From Gorsachius magnificus (taxonomy: Eukaryota > Chordata > Aves > Pelecaniformes > Ardeidae): DNA of 64,000 bases. This document shows positions 12,601-27,600 of the stretch, piece by piece (position 1 is the first letter of the stretch; each line of letters begins with the position of its first letter). The notes beneath the pieces are model-generated. The model saw nothing but the letters and a program-made list of their open reading frames with translations, was not told the origin of the DNA and ran no database searches. The DNA is taken from NCBI GenBank assembly GCA_034008185.1, contig CM067081.1, positions 187,757,510-187,821,509 on the forward strand, given 5' to 3'. The position numbers and the translations under genes were made by a program.

Positions 12601-15600
12601 AAATGCCTGCTCAGCTTGAATGTCAGCGCCAAATTCTTCAACCAAAAACCTCATCACCAGGGCCCCAGTGAGGCTCACTAGCCCAGGTTTTGTGCTGTTG
12701 ATGATGCGGCCACCTAAGCTCCAAACCTGAAATGGTTTGTGTTAGGCCAAACTGGAATACAGCTACAGAGTTAATAAACTGGCAGCTTCCACTGGACTCA
12801 GAACAAAAGAGCTGCTTGAATATATGCCTTGGCTTCCAAGGATTTTGTTATAACCACCAACTGTTTAATAAAGTGAAATCATTCTTCTCCCTGTGCTAAT
12901 TAAGTCAGGAATGCAATTGCAGTGTTACAATGTAAAAGTAGATCAGGACACCTTTCATATCGCAATTACGCTGGGTAGCAATTACAACATCTAGTTTCTC
13001 ATGATAGCAAAATGTTCACTACTCCATGCTTTGCAGCTCTTCAGTTGACATCAGGAGCTCATCACTGAGTGGTCACATTCAAGTCTCCAGAAAGACATTG
13101 ATTCAAAACAAACAGCAGTCATCTTCCCCCTACTTTCACTATGTCTTTTCATTTGATAAAGATAATTCCATTATAAGCAGTGCATTCTAAGCACACAATA
13201 TTTTAGATATGTCCAGAGATGCTTATAGTTTGTCCTTAAAAACAGATGTTCAAAGTAAAGATGCAGTGATTATCTCTGGAAAAAAAAGCAGTTAACATGG
13301 AAGTTGAGAGATTTAAATTCATTTCCAAAACAAAATGCATGACAAAACCTGAAAGCGTCACGCCCACTGCAGTTACTAGACTGTATCCGAAGTTGGTGTG
13401 CGCATCCCCTTGGCTCCCGACTGTCCCTATCAAAACCAACCATGCCAGCTCTTCAGAAAGATCAGGTAATATTGCAGCATTTGTTTTCATTAAAGACTAT
13501 AAAACCACTGCTTGCTGCAAAACTATATTACTGTTTCACAGTCCTTGGGTACATACCGCATCTGTCATGCCAACCTAAACAAGTCTGCTTTCTTGCACTG
13601 TCTAAAGACACTCTAATATTGCTTAGTTTAAATTACCCATGGAATAAATAATAAAAAAAATAAATCTCAGGCTAACTAGACCCCACCCCTTGCATTCAGA
13701 TCCTTAAACTGTCCATCTGATTTTAATAATTTTCCTTCACATACCCTAGAACACTACGTTATCCTCCATTTTAGATTAGTATCCTCTGTGAGCTCTCCTT
13801 TTGAGATGTGCTAATGTATGGAGTCAAATTAAACTCAGACAAAAAACTAATGATAAATACTATTTTTTCTTAAGCTGGAAGCGAACTTGAGTAGTTACCC
13901 TGAAATATCCCAAAGAGTTTACTTCAAACTTCTGTTAGAACAGAACAGAAACAACAAGTATACTGATACTGTGAGACATTTTGCAATTTAAATTACTATG
14001 ACTATGTCTTCAGCATTTAGATGTATAAAAGGCTCTCACCATTTTTCACTGTATCTTGTTTAACACCCCCCAGTTTAAATCTAACTCAAAACTGGGAGAA
14101 AAATTAGGAACTGTATTTCATACCAATATGCTTTCTTATAGAATTTTAAGTTATTTCAGTGACAGACATCCTGATGTATTTTGCACATGACAATGCATTT
14201 AGACTTTATTTCATAATTAGAGCTTTTCCCTTAATGACTTCATTTGGAAGTTACAATACTGTGTTACTAAAATATTGAAATCGTCTTAACTTTTATTATC
14301 TTTACTCAATTATAAAAAAATTCATGAATAATTACAAGAAAGTTCTGCTTCAGCATACTGTACTGTTGTTTACCATTATTCATCCATTTCCATAATATTC
14401 TGCCTAATCTCTCTACCCACTTTTGCTTCTATATAGGATAAATACTTAGGAACTCTGTTTCTTTCAACTCAATACAATTACATTATTATATGTTTGCCAT
14501 TTACAGAGACCGAGATCTGAATGTTGTTATTTAAGCAAGGACAACAGAGCTAAAACTAATACTTAAAGACGAAGGAATGGTTAAGAAGCCATGTAAACAG
14601 AAAAAGATAATTTATTTAATAGTACTGAAGAATGCACAGCTTGGAATCCTGAAGAGAAACAATACATCTACTAAACACACCAGAAATAAGTGAAATCTTC
14701 CACTTTGGTGGAACCGAGTTCTGAGGAACAGCAGAGACAGAGTTCAGTGAGTTATTTTGTACCTGTACTCTGTGACATTCATTTATCTCGGTCAGTGGGA
14801 AAACTAACAGGCAACCTTAGGGACGCCAGCATTATTATTAGCTTTTCCTATTAGATTTCAGTAATATGTCATTTATTAAAATATACTAAAAGCTTAACAA
14901 GTAATTTATAAAAGAATATAATAAGAAATGATCTTATCAGAATAAATAAAATTGCATACATCAATTGAGAAATCAACAAGTGACATTACACAGATGAATA
15001 CAAGTTTCTGGCAATAGAAAACTGCTGATTAAATAGCTTTTTGTTGAATTCTCATGCCTTGTTTTCAAAATGCTCCACTTGATCTCTACCTGCACCCTAC
15101 GCAATTATGAAGCATTTCTTGCTTTTCTGATTTTAAAATTAGTAGGTAGAGAAACAGAATGTTCTGTGATAGAACAGATTTAGCCTTTCCCTATCAGAGC
15201 TGGATGCAAGAAGTCCAGCCAGACTTTACAGTTGCTATACAACACCATAACATGCTTTATTCGTCAGTTTTTCAGGAAAAAAAATGAGATTCTCAACTGG
15301 TTTAAGCGTTAATTCTCTACGAAGACATTAGCATCTGATACAACCAGCGGAACTCAAGGAATTAGCATAAGATAAACATACTACTCACATACTGTTGAAG
15401 AGCTCTCGGTATGTTTCGTCACCTTTACCTTCCGACATTAGGCTGTCCAGTTTGTCAATCAGTTTTGCTTCCACCTGCAACATATAAGTGTGGTGTAAAG
15501 AGCTTCTTTTCCCTTTAATGAGATTAGAGAAAATTGAGGGAAGATTTGTTTTTATGTAAAGGACTTTGCTAAATGCATATCTCAGAATTATTGTTCAGTC

Positions 15601-18600
15601 ATGCAAATCTCATGATAAGTCACTTCATCTCTTTGGAGCTGTTATCATTCCCAAGGTTTGCGAGGTTTTCTTTTTTTGGTGGGTTGTTTTTTTTCTGCTT
15701 TTTTTTTTTTTTTTTTTTTTTTTGAGGGAGGGAGGGAGCTAATTTAAATTGAGCAACGTGACTTTAAAACTACAGGCTGAGTAGCATTTGCTGCTGCTAA
15801 GGCAGCTATCTATTTATGGAGTCAGACAAAAAGCACACAGCCCAAATAAATTGCCTGAATTCTCACTGCAGGGCTGTAAGCACAAGCCATTTTCTTAGAC
15901 ATCAATAAAAATATCATCTTTCCTGACCTGCACCCCACTCTTTTAAAATTAATTTTTATAAACATTTGTACTGTTCAGAACACTTGGGGGCTCAGACTTA
16001 CTTTCCCAACCTTTCTTACCTGTCAGTGTATTTGGTCAGAAATCCAATTTGCTGGATTTACATATTAACTATCAAAGAAACGTATAGAACGTATCTGGTG
16101 GCTAATTACTCCTTCAATGAATTTCTTTACATGTATTGTTTATAAAAAATACAGAGACGAGGCTACACTGTGTTAATATTTCAAACCTCCTTTTTAGCAG
16201 TAATATATTAGCAACCACAAATCTAGGAGAGAAACCAAGCTGTTGTCAAGATATTTTATTAGAGGATAAATCTCTTACAATTTACATTTAAACCCACGCT
16301 GAAAACACAGAGAAGCAGAACAATTCTCACTCCTTGTTAACATTTCTATGGTGACTTTTAACAATAAGCTTACATATCGGTAGTGAAAAGCTACCTACTT
16401 ACATCACATGCACTCCTCCGTTCTTAATAAGTTTGTTTTGTGTTTCTGATACCGCTCCCGCCCTAAGCATTACGATTGCCTGGGAGTCATTCAGATGCTT
16501 CAGCTTTCCTTCATTTGAAGCAGCCGGAAGGAGGGCACTGGGAAATGGTTTCAGGCAGTCTTGAAAGAACTGAGTGGGAGCTGCAGGAGCAGATGGCACA
16601 CTTGGTCGTTCCTTCCTAGCGCGTTAGGAAGGTGTTTGAGCAGCGAGAATACTTGGATCCTTACAGAAGAACATTCCTCAGAAGGACCATCTGATCTTTC
16701 TTCCTGCTAACCGGAAGGGAAGCTAGTTGAATCCTATCTAACCAGTAGACTGTACTGCTGTAAAGCAGAGATGAAAAACCACCACAACAAAATCCGCCTT
16801 GTTGAAGACAACTCAAGTTTTGTTCTTCACTTCAGCAGGCCATGGATTTTATCCCTCATCTTACATTACTAGCATGATAGCATTAATTGGAGAATCTTCC
16901 TACCCCTGCAGGCATAATGTTGTGGCTACATTCTCCACCTGAACCACTAATGGTTGGGACCAGCACTCTCTGAAGTGCTTGAATTTCAGTTCTGTTTTAT
17001 AAACAGCTTTGCATACAGTACCTGCTTAAAGTTGCCACTTCGCCTTTGCTCCCAGTCCATCATGTCATGGAAAATGGGAATCATTACATTCCTCAGGTCT
17101 GGCTGAGGGATCAAGGTCACTTCCAGGAAGGGACCAATCAATGCTGGAATAAAGTGAAGCTTGTGTTCCCCTAAAATGAAAATGAACATGAACTTGAATG
17201 TGAATTGGGTGTCCTGTGAGCTATTAAGCAATTCAAATACTGTCTGAAGAATTAAAAAATAGCACTCTAAATGTCTATAGATTTTTTTATCTCGTGTCCA
17301 TCACAGCATCGGCTATTTCTTAAGCCCAGAAGTTGCAGAGAAAAGCTGTAGACACCGTTAAGAGCATAAAGCCAACATAACTTACCAGATTTTGCTATGC
17401 AATACCGAGTTCAGAAGTGACAGTGGGTTATCTGTGTCCCAAGTTAGTCTTCCAGAAGGAGAGCAAAGAGAGACAAAGCCCTCTCTGAGCATTTAATTTA
17501 TTTTTCACAGGAATGTTTTGGTCTTTAAGCTCCACATTCTTGCGTTTATTAAATGGTTAACTGTCTAATACTACATGCTCATCAAAAAGAGGTAAGTACT
17601 TTGATTTTTACCTATCTTTAGTTTTGTGAGTACAGAAATGGAAGTACATGTTTTGACTGCAGGAAAGGGAAGATGTGACTCAGCTGTTCTCAAAGCAACT
17701 TGCTTTAAAATCAGTGCTAAACCAACTCACCATATTCTACATAGCAGAAACTAGAAAACTGAGTTATTGTCAGGAAAGCTAGAAATGGCATACAGTAAAG
17801 ACTGACCATTCAGTTTCAGCTCTCCAAGTGCAAGACTTCTGCTATCTTCAGAATAGGGGGATTATGCATCATGATGCACTGACTTTCCAAGCTGGGAACT
17901 CATTTCCATCCCAGCCTACCCCTGCCTGCTGCTCGTGTTTGTGCAAAGGAAATCCAGAATTCCCTCTTCTGGAAACATCCTAGGACGCATATCCATATGA
18001 AAGCAAGGTGACTGTACACTTACGATGACGCTTACTGCTAAGAGAACCGTAGAATGCTGACTAGCGTAACACCAGTGATACGAAATATCCTGACTACAGT
18101 GTTTAATTGGACACTTTACCAGATGAGCTCCATACCGTACCCGCAGAACTCGCCCCTATTGAAAGGCATCAGGATTCCCTCCTTGCCTGCATACTGGCTT
18201 TCCATGCAGCAGAAGCAGAAGAGTGAGGAGATGATGCACACTAAGGTCTTATGCTAGTATGCAAGAAGGAGATGGGACCCAGGAGTGGATCCTTGATATA
18301 CCAGTTTAGAAATACCTGTCGTGTATCCAAATAATTTAGAGGGATGCCTCAGATTGAGTAAGCAATACTGAACACTGTAAATAAGGAAAATATGCTATAC
18401 AACAAATGTTAACAAGATATTAATAAGCAAGTATGTCTTATTTTGAACATTTCTCTTTCTAGTACAGGCTGATCAGAAAGCCCAGTTTTTTACAAGTATG
18501 TATCTTGCTGGGGAAAAGATTTATAGAACTGAGATGACAGTATCTCAGTAACCACGGATGGTCTTCGTATCTTTAATGAGCCCTTTAATGATGTGAACTA

Positions 18601-21600
18601 TTGAATAATTGAAATATAAAGATGACAAACGTAGCGTCCAAATCTTCTATTCAGTTTTGATTTTCTCCCCAAAAAACATTTAATTGCATTTCTCTGAGGC
18701 TTATGCTTTCAAACAGTTTGCAGAGTTACTGCTTATAAATACAAAAATGTTCCTAAGTTTATATCCAAGCATATATTTTTCTTGTGTTGTCCAATGTGTC
18801 ATTTACACATCAGCCACTGATTCGTTTATGCCTTCATATTTTAGTGCAACTAGGACTTAGGGGAAGATTTGATGCAAATCCAGCATCTCAAGAGAGCTTC
18901 AGAATTAAGATAGATGTCTGTTCCCTAAACTGTTTGGCAACAGAACTGAAATTGTGAACATAAGTATATTTCCAGGCATAATAATTCTGCCCAAAAAGAG
19001 CAGTACTCTCTTTTCTAATTTTCTCTTACAGTATTCTTCCAGTTCTCTTTGAAGAAGTAGGGATAGGTCAGATACAGTATCAAGGATTAGAAAGCTGAAT
19101 TTAGCTACAAAGAAGGGAACTACAGATGACTAGGGTTCTCCTAAACTCGAATCAAACTTCATGTGGACTTAATTATCAACAACTCCATCACTGGCAAGTG
19201 TATTTAATAGGTGCAGAAATAATAATTGGTTTTCATTTTATGAGCTAATGATGATGTGCTTAACTACTTACCTAAATTTTGCCACATGCTGAAGATTTCA
19301 CATCCCATTGTTACCCGCATGTCACCATACCTGCAACGTATTAAAAAATTAGGCAAAACAGTGAAAGATGATTTAAGAAAATCAAGTTCATATGCCTTCC
19401 TGTGACACTGTTAAATGGAACGTCTCATTTGTAGTCCATAAAAAAATACTTTAAAAGTGATGATTTCCTACAAATTTTTGCTCTTTCCACTGTACCTAGT
19501 TAAAACTGGGCTTCTAAACCCACGTTTATTTGCAATATTATCAAAAGTATCAGTTCTTTGTAAATGACATACATCAGTAAGACAGCTGTGAAGCAAAAGC
19601 TATTTTTTTGCAGTAACATGCTGTAGTTATCACTGAGAACAGATAGTTTTGCTCTAGCTTAAAGAAATACAATTAATTCGTACAGACAACAGCGCAGTGC
19701 TTGGCAGAAACACCTGAACCAGTGTGAATCACCTTATGCATGAACTGGAAATTACTGTTGGCACTGCCGCAACATGGCTGTTTTGCTTCCAGTATCTGAA
19801 CCAATTCGGGCACTTCTATGAAGGCCACCGTCAGCTCTGAAGACCCGTACAAAGGGCCAGAGCCAACTCTTCTTCTCATCAGTGGAAATACCGTTACTGT
19901 TAGTTTTTTGGTAGGCCTTTTTGCAGCCTCCCATGCCTTGCATTTTGAGAAGTGCTTGATCTATTACACTTTTCTAGAAGCTGACAGCAGTACTTACTTT
20001 TCTAAAACCTTTTTCTTCTTGGAAGGTGTGAACATCTCCAGTTGCAGACATAACTGGTTTATAAAAATGACAGCAAGAAAAAAGTAGGAATCCCATATCT
20101 GCAATAAGCATATGGCATTTGGTTATTTCATTTTCTCAGTACCACCATTTTATGACCACTCAAGATGCAAATTTCCAAATCACATCACTTATTTCAGTCT
20201 CAACTAATAAATTACTCAAACTGTTTTTGACTAAATTTCTTTGCATCCGAATACACTTTTCACCAACCCCAAAATGTTCAGCAGAAATACATCTACTTTA
20301 CATATTCCACATCTCTTAAATGTTTTTTTTTCCAGAAAACCAATTTGGAAACAGTTTTTTTGGTATATTTAAATAGAAGACTACAAAAAGTTATGCCTTT
20401 AAGTCCAAAACTAAAAAAAATTCTGACACCTCAAAAGCTATCACATAACAGAATTGTCATTCTCTGGTCTGTCCTACTTTAGAATGTTATTTGCAAGTCT
20501 CATTTGCTGCAGGCTTCACTGGACAAAATGGAAGCCAGGTTTTGTTAACATATTGCAAAGATACAGATGTTTTGTGCACGTTTTACAAATCAGATGCTGA
20601 ATCTTCTACTTAGAAGATTTAAAGGTAAATTTAATGATAAATTCAAAATAAATTAAAATATTAATTATTATAGCCCAATTATAGATGCTCCATGGCAGGA
20701 GGAAGAAAGAAGTGTAGGGGGAGCCCTATTCCAGCCACTGCAGTTCTGCAGGAGAGTAATAAACTTGCTTAGCAAGTTTAAGGAATATAGATGGCTTGTC
20801 TACAGGCAATTCTTTTATCAGCTTTAGCCTCTGAATCCGCAGAACTTCATAAAGGGTAGGCTTCCTCATGTCCAGTTATGCCAAGTAGATAAATCTGCAT
20901 TCCCACCAATCTCTCCAACAGAGAAGCAGCCACAACTCCTGCTGGAAGTCAACAGGAGCTCACTGTCTTCTCTACGAAGGGAATTTTGCACTTTTTATGA
21001 TGGAGCAACTGGACTGACATCTCTGGGTTGGGAAGAATATTTGCTCAGGTTTCCATGGGAATGGGTCTTTTCAGACGCATTCCCAGGTCTTCTCATGTGA
21101 ATCCTAAAGCATCATTCTGTAGTTCACAGTTTATTATAGGTGCCATATCTCACTATACGAGGCACTCACTAACATCTTTAACTACATTCACCACGCAGTG
21201 TCATAATTTCCTAATTTTAATTATGTAGCATGCTAATTCCTCTTGAGAGAAATTACAGAAATGCAAACCTGTATTTTTGATAAATTTGCATTGATTCAAA
21301 AATGGAATAATTTTCCTTTCTGTGATAATTCCAATAACAGGCAATTAATAAAATTAGTTTCTATAATCCAAAAATTTTTTATGCAAAAAACCTCAATAAG
21401 TAGTCTAACACAGAGACTGAAATAACAAAATGAAAAATAAAAAGAAATTAAAAAAACCCACAGCACTCCTGATTTTTAAGACAATCCTGCATTTAAAAAA
21501 AACCTTAATCTCTAAGCACTTGAAATTGCTGATTTAGTGTATGTTCTAGCTGTTCTGCTGGAGCTAAGTTTAGTATCAAACAACCAAGCCACGGGATGAT

Positions 21601-24600
21601 GTAGCAGCTATTGTATCTATCTTATGCTAGACACATTTACTCTACCTTGTAATCAAAGTTTTCATTTAAGAAGTTTTTACGAAGGGCATCCGAAAGGTAC
21701 AAGACTGTAGTAATGATCACACTGGGAAGAAAAGAATGAAAAGACAGTAGTTTTCGTTAAGTGGAAATTCATATTTAATACTCAGCGCCAGAAAATTTTC
21801 AAGTGAAGAAATAGATGTAGCACGTATGGTGTCATTAAATACTACATTTTAAACATACACAAACGTCTGACTACTAACAACACCTATTGACAGAAAACAT
21901 ATACATTAAAAAAAAAATAAAAATAGGTGTGATGTAAGAATGTGTGCCAAAAACTGATGTTCTGTATAGAAGAATATAATTGATCAAAAAGACAAACCAT
22001 AAATTTTGTTCTGCAAATAATGCTGAATCAGATTTAATAAACACTTTGTCCCACTAGCACTAATAAACAGTTGGGCAACTTGCCTTCAGCTTTCTTGGTA
22101 CTGAAAATATGTGTGTATAGACTATAAATATAAAATATCTAGTAATTGCCAATTATTACTGGGATTATACAGTATTGACAGCCCTATGGACAAAGACTCT
22201 TTTTAATGACAACAGATAAAGGCAAAACTGCATGAGCTCTCCGAGAAAGATCTGCACCTACAGATCTCTATTCTGTATGTTGCAAACGGTCGTACATTGC
22301 CCTACGTTGACACCTGCCTACATTACATTCCTTTATCTTAGATAAATATATACGACCAAAATCCTTTCACAGTGATTGTCGCCAGAGGTGAATGACAGCC
22401 TTGTTCACTGTAGCAACCAAGTTTGGTAATCCACAGAAATAGATCATCCTTAAAGATTATTTAAATATAATTCATTTCAATGATTCAACCCTTAAGCTAA
22501 CCTCTGCTGCACTTGTGTCTATCAACATATTTAGTCAAGCCAAAAATCCATATAAACCATTAAATTCTTCTTGAAAGTAGTCAGTAGTGGATGCTTACGG
22601 GGGAGGAAAAAAGATAAACATAGAATGTTCTTTTCGCTGTTATACTCACGTATTTTACAACAATCAGCTGTTTATAAAGACCTTCTGAGAAAAAGGTTTT
22701 ATCTACACATTTCATTTAATTGTCATCCACCTCCTATTAATACATCTAGTACTTCTTTGAACATGGCTCTTGACTTGTATGCTGTTACCATGCTAAAATT
22801 TGTTTCCCTTTCCATACTTTGGACTATTATTTTTGCACTGCATTCAAAAAAAATATGTTTTATTAAATATATTAACAGCAATATATATATATTAAGGGTA
22901 TAATATTTTTCATCTTCACAACACTGAAGAATTACACATTAACCAACGCACCTGGGAGATAAACTGTTTCTTTCTTCGGGCACTTTTGACAGATGTCAAG
23001 TTTATAAATGCAAAATGGCTATGTATCACTTAGCTTATTACTAGTTCAGATGTTTGCTTCCATTTCTCTACTTTTAAAATGCTTGTCCCTGCCGAACTTT
23101 ACCTTCTGGTTTGATGTGTCTGAACACCTGTAATACCCAAGACTGAGACTGGTTTTGAACACTGTTTCATTCTCAAGTTCCGTTCATCCTAGTTCCATTG
23201 CTTAAATGTAGTTTTCATACACATTATTTCCCCAACAATTATATTACAGTTTTTCTATCGAAGCAGTGTTCCATGTTTAGCACTCATCTGTACAGTTTAC
23301 CCCATTTTTTCACTAACCGGGAGTGTGTGCAGCACTCCCTGTTGCAGCATGGAAGACAAACTGAAACATTAACAAACTGTAATATAAGCAAAGCTAGGAA
23401 TCAAAGCATGGATAAGAAAGAGAGTCCTGTCATTCTTGTTACTGTGCATGATTTAATTTACAGCCCATATGTTTCACAAAATGGAAATAGTTTGCATATT
23501 TAAGGAAGATGCTCTGATAGAAAAGGTCAGCTCATCAGAACTATTGCTATGTAAAATTTCAACCTAAGTTCAAAGTAATAAATCTCTGAAAAATTGTATG
23601 CAAGAGAAAATTCCACAAGATCTCAAAAACTGCAACCATAATTGCCAAGCTTACATTACATAGTTCTGTTTATGTCTGAGACAATTCCTTTCTGGCCACA
23701 TTCCTTCCATGGCAGGTGAAAGTGAAGAGAAAGATCTGCTTCAATTCTTATGAGAGAGTGATTAGAGTAGAAACCTTAAATGAAATTTTTAGAATATTTT
23801 TTTCCAGAATTTTCCTGAGATAACAGAATAACTGCAGTGCGGGTATTTCTTGCTATAGGCAACACAGCTCAGGTTTGATTTATTTGGTAAGCCAAAGATA
23901 TGATATAGATTACTTGATAAAATGTGAGTCTGTAGAATGAGAATGTATATATTTGTAGATAAAAACCTCAAAACATCAGACTGAACATAAAAAGATGAAG
24001 CCATTGGTTTTGACCCACAATCTGTTATTCCAAAACCACAACAAACTAAAATCAGGTAGGACAGAAAACGTTGCTGACGTAGGGGGTTCTCTTTCTTCTT
24101 TTCCTACAAATAACGTAGGTTCTATAAAGAAAAGCAAGAATGCACACAGCAGAGACAGCAGCCAGAGGACAGATGGACAGCTGCCTGATCTGGTACAATA
24201 TTCACATTCCAAGTTGCTTCCCAGCCAACGATTTCAAAACAACAACATTTATTTAAAATCCATTTGACTATCAAACTAGAAAACATTGAGTTTGTGACAA
24301 GACTTGCTTTTCTTCCTCTTACCACCTGCCACAAATTTGCTCACAACCAATGCCTGTTTTAGAGGAGAAAAACCTCTGCTTTTAGCTATTAAATTATTCT
24401 GGGCTCATACACCCAACACTAACCCTAGGTCCACTCAGGCCATTTGTGACACGGTGGCTTTTCCATCAAATTTTCACAGAAACCCTTTCTGCAATAACCT
24501 GTTCGAAATATCTGAAGCAGCCCCCAGAAATTCAACAACTGCTTTGCTGCCTGGACCGTTTTGCCTGGGCAGCCAACTAGAATATGAAAGCTTTCTTTTC

Positions 24601-27600
24601 CGTTCTGATATGGGACAAATGCATAACGTTAGCTCCTCATTTCATCCTTTGCTATTTCAGTGAGGTGTTTGAACAAAAAAAAAAGTTTCTTTCATATTTC
24701 ATAAATAAATGAAATTAATCTAGAGTCACATATATGTGTGTATATCTATTGTTATATGCATATAAACTTATTCATACATGCATATTTATGTCTATCTATG
24801 CTTTTTGTGACAGACTGAATGTCAGGTTCAGTTGTTAGCAACATTTTGTATTACATAAAAGCAAGAACGTTGTTAGCAACACCGTGTATTACATAAATGC
24901 AAGAATTTTTGTTCATTGTAGGAGTCTCAGACTCCCACACCATGGGAGCTAACAGGATTCTTCAAAGCAGCCATAATGAAGAGACTAAAGCGAATCTGAT
25001 GTCTTCCTTTACTGTGCATTCCATATGAGTTACTTTTAAAAAAATAATAATAATGTCTTTCAGTCATTACTGAATTAGATAACTAAAAGGATTCTCTGTT
25101 TAAAGTCCTTATGCCCAACTGTCAGTAGATACATTTGGAATTTTAGTATAAGCAACATGCTGTAGTAAATCTTACTTTACAGATCAATTATTTTACTATA
25201 AATAAGAATATTCACACATCCATTTTGTATGCTTATAAAATTAAAATTGAGAATTGGATGATCTAGCATTTCTACCATTCACAAAGTGCTGAAAGGATAT
25301 ACATAGTTAATCATACAGAGATCTTTAAAATCAAAGCTTCTGGCATACCGAGAGCAAGGGGAAATCAGTTTGTTGTTCAATAATACATAGGCATAGTATG
25401 TTAGAAATAAACCTTTGCTCAGCAAGTAATGGAAACTCACTTTGTTCTCCAAAAGCCTCCTCAGTTGTTAATGAAACATGACGTACCTGGAGTTCAGCTG
25501 AGTCTGTTAAATGCTCTCAAAAGATGCCAGTCAATCAAAGCATTAGATAACTGATTCTTTTCCTAACCTTAGGGTAACTTAAGCAAGTGACCAGTACACA
25601 GTGATTGGCAGTTGAGAGAAACACTATGAAGGTGTTATCCAGAGGTCTCAGTTTTAGTCTGGCATATTTTATTATAGAATTTTGGATTCCTCTCTAGCGC
25701 TAGGCAACCGATTCAGACATCCTCCTATATTATGTGGTGTTCATTTGTAGTTACTAACAGAAGCTTTGCTTAGAGGGCCAGCAAGCTAGCTTACTAGAAA
25801 GTAAGTTTATCCCTATAAAGAAAGAAATTAAAACTGTATTTTCCATAGTGTGTGTATGTATAAAAACATATTTTATCACTCAGTAGTAATATCCATGTTA
25901 GAAATATTAGATAACCGTAAGTAATTATACTGCTTTGCTGAATGTATGCTGATTAGCTCCCTACAGATATTACATGGTTATGCAGTTTTAAACAGAGTTA
26001 ATTTCTGTCTCACTGCTTGATGGCTAGAAGCTAATAAACATTGAGGATTTTTTTTTTGCATGTTCTTCTCCTTTCATAACAGAACACAAAGCAAAAAAAT
26101 CTACTTCTCTGCTTCAGTGCCAAGCCCGTCTTTTTAAATGTTACTTTCGCAAATTTTGGAAGTCAGTTGGTAGCTTTATAATGCTAGCCATTAATATTTT
26201 CATGTTGGGCATTCATGATTAATTCATGCATGCGTCATTATGAATTTCTTCTTGAGCTCACAGTATCTTCTGGTTTTTTTTTATCCCAGACAGCATCCAA
26301 TATCAGATGCTACATAATTACTGAAAAACTGCAACAAGAAAGAAAAAAAATCTAGAAGCCAGGGGGCAGTAATATTTTTATATATAAATATTATATATTG
26401 AAAGAATTATGGCATTTTAAGACTTAAAATCTTTCAGGTAATTGAAGTTCTGCATATATAAATAAGAGAAAAAATGAAAAAAAATTTTCCCCCCTCAGGG
26501 AAAGCTTATTACCTGATTATATCCTTGCTAGGACTCATTTATTCCCTAGACTCAGACAGGCTACTCCTGTAAATACCAGGCAGTTTGAATTTTCCTGTCA
26601 CTTAAGGTACAGAGGAGAGAAAAGACAGTGCTGCTGGTGATGTGACTGCAGTGATGGGGGAAGCTCCCAAGGCACACGCTGCCTTCAGAAGAGCTGCCGT
26701 TCCGCAGGCTGCAGCCCAGACAGCCGAGAAAGCAGCCACTGAGGCAGGACACATGACAGTCATTTTATTCTTGGGAAGCAGGCATTAGAAAATATCCAGA
26801 CTCTTAATGGTTTTCTTGATTATGCTCATAAAAAGATGGGCTAGACCTTCTAGTTTTTCCTTTTAGACAAGAACGGGGGAGTAAGAAGTTCAGGAAGTTT
26901 TGCCTTCAATCCTGAAGAGCCTCGGATCATTGGAAGTGCTCTGGCTCATCCAGCGAAGCTCAAGGAGAATGGCTCACAGCCACTTCTGCCTGTGGTGCAG
27001 GCAGTGCCCTCATTTTTCGTCCTTCCTCTAGGCTCTTCCCTTTGCACTTAAAGATTTTGGGTTGAGACAATTCTAGCAAAGCTACTACTCTGTGGCTCCA
27101 TGCTTTTGAACACGCTGGGAAAGCTAAAGGAAGGCAGCCACTGCAATGGCAGTGGGGGACGCAAGCGAAAGGAAGGAGGCTCCCGTTCAGAAGCAGCTCT
27201 GGAAAAGCTACTGCTCTGCAGCTGAGGAGAGAACAGAAGTGGGTTTTCCTTTCTCAAAAAGGAACAGAAACTAAGCCACAGATATCTAAGTTAGGAACGA
27301 TGAGTTTTCAGTTCACAACACACACCTGGCCAACCCCCTGTTTCACAGCAAACCAGAATTTCCTCCACAAAGGAACAAATGCCTAGCAAAGCAGTTACTG
27401 AATGCGCAACGGGTAAAGATGGGTTTACATCCCATTTGCGGGCAGTCATGCTTATGCAACTCTGTGTTATCAGGTTCAGGTAGCTGATCCGACTGTTTTC
27501 TCATGGCCAATTCCCACCAGCAGTTATTGTCAGCTTCTGCCTATCTTCTTTGCCTGACAGAACTGGACATAAAGTCACCTCCTAGATGGCCAGAAACAAC

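Larger units (their letters stand above)
15475..17021 (-). other. DOCK4 intron Q-R (1.5 kb)
   Basis: Contains a long T run with adjoining GGGA repeats (15699-15738) and a 22-bp near-palindrome (16611-16632). Nothing else recognised. Confidence 0.8.

Noticed and set aside
15699..15723. T25 run as the poly-A tail of a minus-strand retrocopy
   Set aside because: No coding or SINE sequence recognisable next to it and no target duplication seen; treated as simple repeat.
24304..24663. 119-codon plus-strand open frame
   Set aside because: No recognisable domain or splice sites; consistent with chance in a 7-kb intron.
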